A DNA stretch of 64,000 nt, from positions 1 to 64,000 of the forward strand of contig CALSCQ010003359.1 in NCBI GenBank assembly GCA_943704525.1, given 5' to 3'. Source of the DNA: Pigoraptor vietnamica (lineage: Eukaryota > Opisthokonta > Filasterea). The notes beneath the pieces are model-generated. The model did no database searches. It was not told where the DNA came from and saw nothing but the letters and a program-made list of their open reading frames with translations. A program made the translations under genes and the position numbers. Below are positions 61,334-64,000 of the stretch, piece by piece (positions within the stretch are counted from its first letter, which is position 1; every line of letters begins with the position of its first letter).

Positions 61334-63206
61334 ATGGGTCTCTCGCGAGACCCGCGCACGTGGACGTTCACCGTCGACGGGCGGGGCATCGCGTATGGCC
61401 TTGCGACGTTCGCCATCACGCTCATCCACAATGTCTTCCTCCTGTACCACGTCGACGTGTTCGTGACGCACTATGGCATCGGGCAGTCTGCGTTTTACTG
61501 GTCGCAGCTCGTGTTCCTTGTGTGGAATTCGGTCAACGACGCCGTGTTCGGGTGGCTGTCGGACGCGTCCCAGCTGGACGACGATGCGTGGGTGCTCTAG
61601 AGAAGTCTGTGATTAGCTGATTCCGACAGTATGCATCAGTGCCTCTCAAAGCGCGTTATTGCCGTGTGACACTAAGATGTGCCCCGTCAAAGTAACCGAC
61701 GGACCATCGATGCCGCTCCCACAGATCCCAAGCACGCGTCACCAAGGAGACGCTTCGCCGTCGGCTGCGCGTGATTGGCGTGGGCGGCCCGCTCTACGCG
61801 GCGTCCTTCATGCTCTTCTGGGTGCCGTGGGGGGCGCCGGGCCTGCAGTTCATCACGTGCCTCTGTCTCTACGACGGGTTCCTCACGTGGGTCGACCTCA
61901 ACCACAAGGCCCTGCTGGCGGACCTGGCCGTCGAGGTGTGTTCGCGTGCGCACCACTCGTGCCCTGTCAGCACACACGCTGTCTCTGCCCGTGTTCCTTC
62001 TCCTCATTAATATATCGGTGTAGTGACCACTGTTTCTGAACTTGCGGACAGGTGAATGAGCGCGCGAAGCTCTCCGGCCACGCATCCGCCTTCAGCGCCG
62101 TGGCATGCGCGTCCGTGTTCCTATCGTACCCCTTTCGCGCGGCGCCGACGCTCTTCCCCTTCCGCGTCTTCTGCGCGGTGCTTGCCGGGCTCTCGGCCGC
62201 GTGCTTTGTGGTGTCGGCGGGATTTCTCGCCATGCAAATCGACAAGGGCCCGCGGCGCACGGGCGCGCTCGTGTCCTTCCTTCGCCGCGAAGAGCACAGC
62301 GACACGCGCTTCTCGAACGCACCGACGCCATCGAGGCGGTCCCAAGCGGCCGGAGGCAACGCAGCGACGGGCGCGCGAGCGCTCGTCAAGTACGTGCGCG
62401 ACGTGCTCGGGTACCGCAACCTGTGGCTGTTTGGGCTGATGAATCTGATCCAGACGTTCCACTGCCACTTCAACTCGAACTTCTTCCCGCTGTTCCTGCG
62501 ACACCTCGCGGGCGGACCGGGCGGCTTCGGTCGCGCGTTCGCCGGGTTTCTCCTCGGCTTGTCTTTCGTCATGCCGCACGCCAACAACATTGCGTTTGCG
62601 GGCGTCGCGGCGCGCGTGGGCGTGTACGCCGTCGTCCGCGCACTCTTCGTCGCTAAGCTCGCGCTGGCGGCCCTCATGCTCTTCCTGCCGGGCGCCAGTC
62701 CCGCGTCGTCGTCCGCGCTGCTCGCCGTGTTTGTCGTGAGCAACCGCGTGTTCACGGAGGGCACGTGCCGCCTGCTAGGCCTCGTGGTGGGCGACATCGT
62801 GGACGAGGATTTTGTGATACACAGGCGGCGACAGGCCGTTTCGGCGCTCATTTACGGCACCACCAACCTCCTCTCCAAGGCCGGGCAAACGCTCGCACCC
62901 GTGCTCGGCACCCTGTTCATCTCAGCGTCGACGACGTCCGGACTCTTCGCGGGCGCTGGCCGGGCGGGGGACGAGGTCGTGCAGTTGGCGCACGTGGTCG
63001 CGGGGGAGGCCGTCGAGGGCGGCCCGGCGGACGGCGAGTTTGGCGGGGAGATGCGCGACGCGCTGTACTGGATGCTCGTGCTCGTTTCTGTCGCGTGCGG
63101 CGTGTCGCAGCTGGTCGTGTGGGCGCGGTTCACTCTGCACGGGTCGTACTTGAAGAAGATCAAGGACCGCATCGCCGACATGCAAAAAGACGAGGCCATT
63201 GCGTGA
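61334..63206 (+). CDS. MFSD13A: TMEM180/MFSD13A-like major facilitator
   Basis: Twelve-helix MFS-type membrane protein of unknown substrate. Three exons: 61334-61587, 61725-61935 and 62052-63206; 539 aa (human 517). Signatures: [32 protein letters not shown] (human FLLWNSLNDPLFGWLSD), [57 protein letters not shown] and [15 protein letters not shown] charged loop sits between helices 6 and 7, about residues 220-260. The ATG gives MGLSRDP, like human MGLGQPQ. Identification is firm, function unknown. Confidence 0.95.
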
Positions 63207-63683
63207 ATGCGCTGCGTGTGCGTGCGCTGCGTGTGCGTGCGCTGCGTGTGCGTTGAATCCTCAACACAGTTTCGCTTATCAAAGCACGTGTCATCTAAGT
63301 CTATGTGACCGTTCCTTGCGTATGGTAAGTTGTTTTGATATCGGCGCGACACTCGCGCCACACGCCAGCGCAAAAGCAGAGAGAAGAAAAGAGGTTGCAG
63401 CAGCGACGCGCCGAGACGACGCAGCACACGTCAGAGGACCGCACGTGAGAAGCATCTCGACGTCTGACACAGACGGCCCCACACGCAACCGCCGCGAATA
63501 GGAGGCACACGCACAACTGCGAAACGAGCGCAACACACAAGCGCCAAACGAACCGACAGAGAGAACGCCCGCACAACGCACAACGCCACGCCGCACGCCC
63601 ACACCCGACGCAAGCAATAACAGGGAAAGCAGACGAAACAAACACAAGGCGAAAGACACGGCAGAAACGCAAGCGCCCCGCAC
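63207..63683. other. tail-to-tail spacer TMEM180 / PKA
   Basis: No gene seen. A 15-bp unit (GCGCTGCGTGTGCGT) is repeated three times at 63209-63253 just after the TMEM180 stop. The rest is A- and C-rich, probably 3' UTR of the kinase gene on the minus strand. Confidence 0.55.
63209..63253 (+). repeat. 15-bp tandem repeat, three copies
   Basis: Three perfect copies of GCGCTGCGTGTGCGT directly downstream of the TMEM180 stop codon. Confidence 0.95.
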
Positions 63684-64000
63684 TCAGAAGTTCTCGAAAA
63701 ACTTCTCGTAAGGGTCCGTCGCGACGTTCGACGTGATCTCCTCCTCCTCGTACTGGTCAAAGTTGCTCATGTCGCCGGGTCCCTTCACGGGCGGGAGGTA
63801 CGGCGCCTGCACGCTCCGCTCAAAGATCGCGCCCCAGTCGAGCGTGGCGAACCACCGGTGCGTCTTGATGTCGCTCACGCCGTCCTTCAAGTTGCCGTAG
63901 CGCTTCGTAATGTCCACGGCGAGGAGGTTCTTGAGCAGATCGCGAATCTCCGCGCTAAAGTGCGAGGGGAAGTTGAGCCGCCCGGCGACGATCTTCTCGT
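63684..64000 (-). CDS. PRKACA: cAMP-dependent protein kinase catalytic subunit (3' part)
   Basis: C-terminal 104 residues of an AGC kinase; the gene continues beyond the window edge. The kinase-core end [20 protein letters not shown] and [20 protein letters not shown] (mammalian PKA [20 protein letters not shown]) is followed by the PKA C-tail: [18 protein letters not shown] (mammalian FKGPGDTSNFDDYEEEEI). It ends FENF, the FxxF hydrophobic motif at the extreme C-terminus that is typical of PKA. These features separate it from PKG, Akt and S6K. PKA phosphorylates targets when cAMP frees it from regulatory subunits. A CRE lies in one promoter of the window, but no link is shown. Confidence 0.95.
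   Translation of the reverse strand, partial: EKIVAGRLNFPSHFSAEIRDLLKNLLAVDITKRYGNLKDGVSDIKTHRWFATLDWGAIFERSVQAPYLPPVKGPGDMSNFDQYEEEEITSNVATDPYEKFFENF

Noticed and set aside
63209-63253. Three 15-bp repeats as a CRISPR or telomere-like array
   Set aside because: No spacers, only three units, and in a 3' UTR of a eukaryotic gene.

Overview
This is nuclear DNA of a unicellular eukaryote with a compact, GC-rich genome. I read 27 protein genes in 64 kb, about one per 2.4 kb, on both strands. Most are cut by short spliceosomal introns (38 to about 240 nt); the donors are mostly GTGNGT and the acceptors (G)CAG. I saw no operons, tRNA, rRNA or CRISPR array. The gene set points to the opisthokont side of the tree, probably a holozoan protist or close relative. 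It includes a GIPC PDZ adaptor, SREBP, RFX, C9orf72, EFCAB7, TMEM104, TMEM180/MFSD13A, PLD3/4, paladin, NIPBL/Scc2, SCPx and HSDL2. EFCAB7 and RFX hint at a ciliated cell. I cannot name the genus.

Layout (strand in brackets): TMEM104 (+), INO1 (+), STE24 protease (-), BtpA-like (+), EFCAB7 (+), Ras GTPase (-), NDUFAF2 (+), PLD3/4-like (+), C9orf72 (-), cystathionine-type PLP enzyme (+), RFX factor (-). Then comes a gene-poor, AT-richer island at 21.5-23.99 kb with GT microsatellites, decayed coding sequence and a hAT-like MITE. Next: SCC2/NIPBL (+), SCPx thiolase (-), HSDL2 (+), INO80 (-), prothymosin-like acidic protein (+), SWEET (-), mitochondrial AsnRS (-), SDHAF2 (+), paladin-like (+), an unrecognised two-TM protein (+), an SREBP-like factor (+), a three-bromodomain BRD7/9-like protein (+), GIPC (-), TMEM180 (+), and the 3' end of a PKA catalytic subunit (-).

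Several neighbours share short divergent promoters and a theme. SCPx and HSDL2 are both peroxisomal and both end in a PTS1. AsnRS and SDHAF2 are both mitochondrial. C9orf72 and the PLP enzyme share 154 bp containing a perfect CRE.

The most unusual gene is the SREBP homologue at 52.4-55.4 kb. Its basic region carries Arg where SREBPs have the diagnostic Tyr. Its regulatory domain is short and is followed by two extra hydrophobic helices. CACGTG palindromes recur in many of the window's promoters, including its own, so an E-box network is a testable idea. Other points of interest are a peroxisomal thiolase without its SCP2 domain beside an HSDL2 that has one, a BRD7/9-like protein with a recently duplicated bromodomain, a one-domain paladin, a GC-AG intron plus a 38-nt intron in NDUFAF2, a tandemly duplicated splice donor in HSDL2, and intronic dinucleotide repeats that all read (GT)n on the sense strand.

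All exon boundaries were set by hand from splice motifs, frame and remembered family alignments. Expect one or two bases of uncertainty at some junctions.
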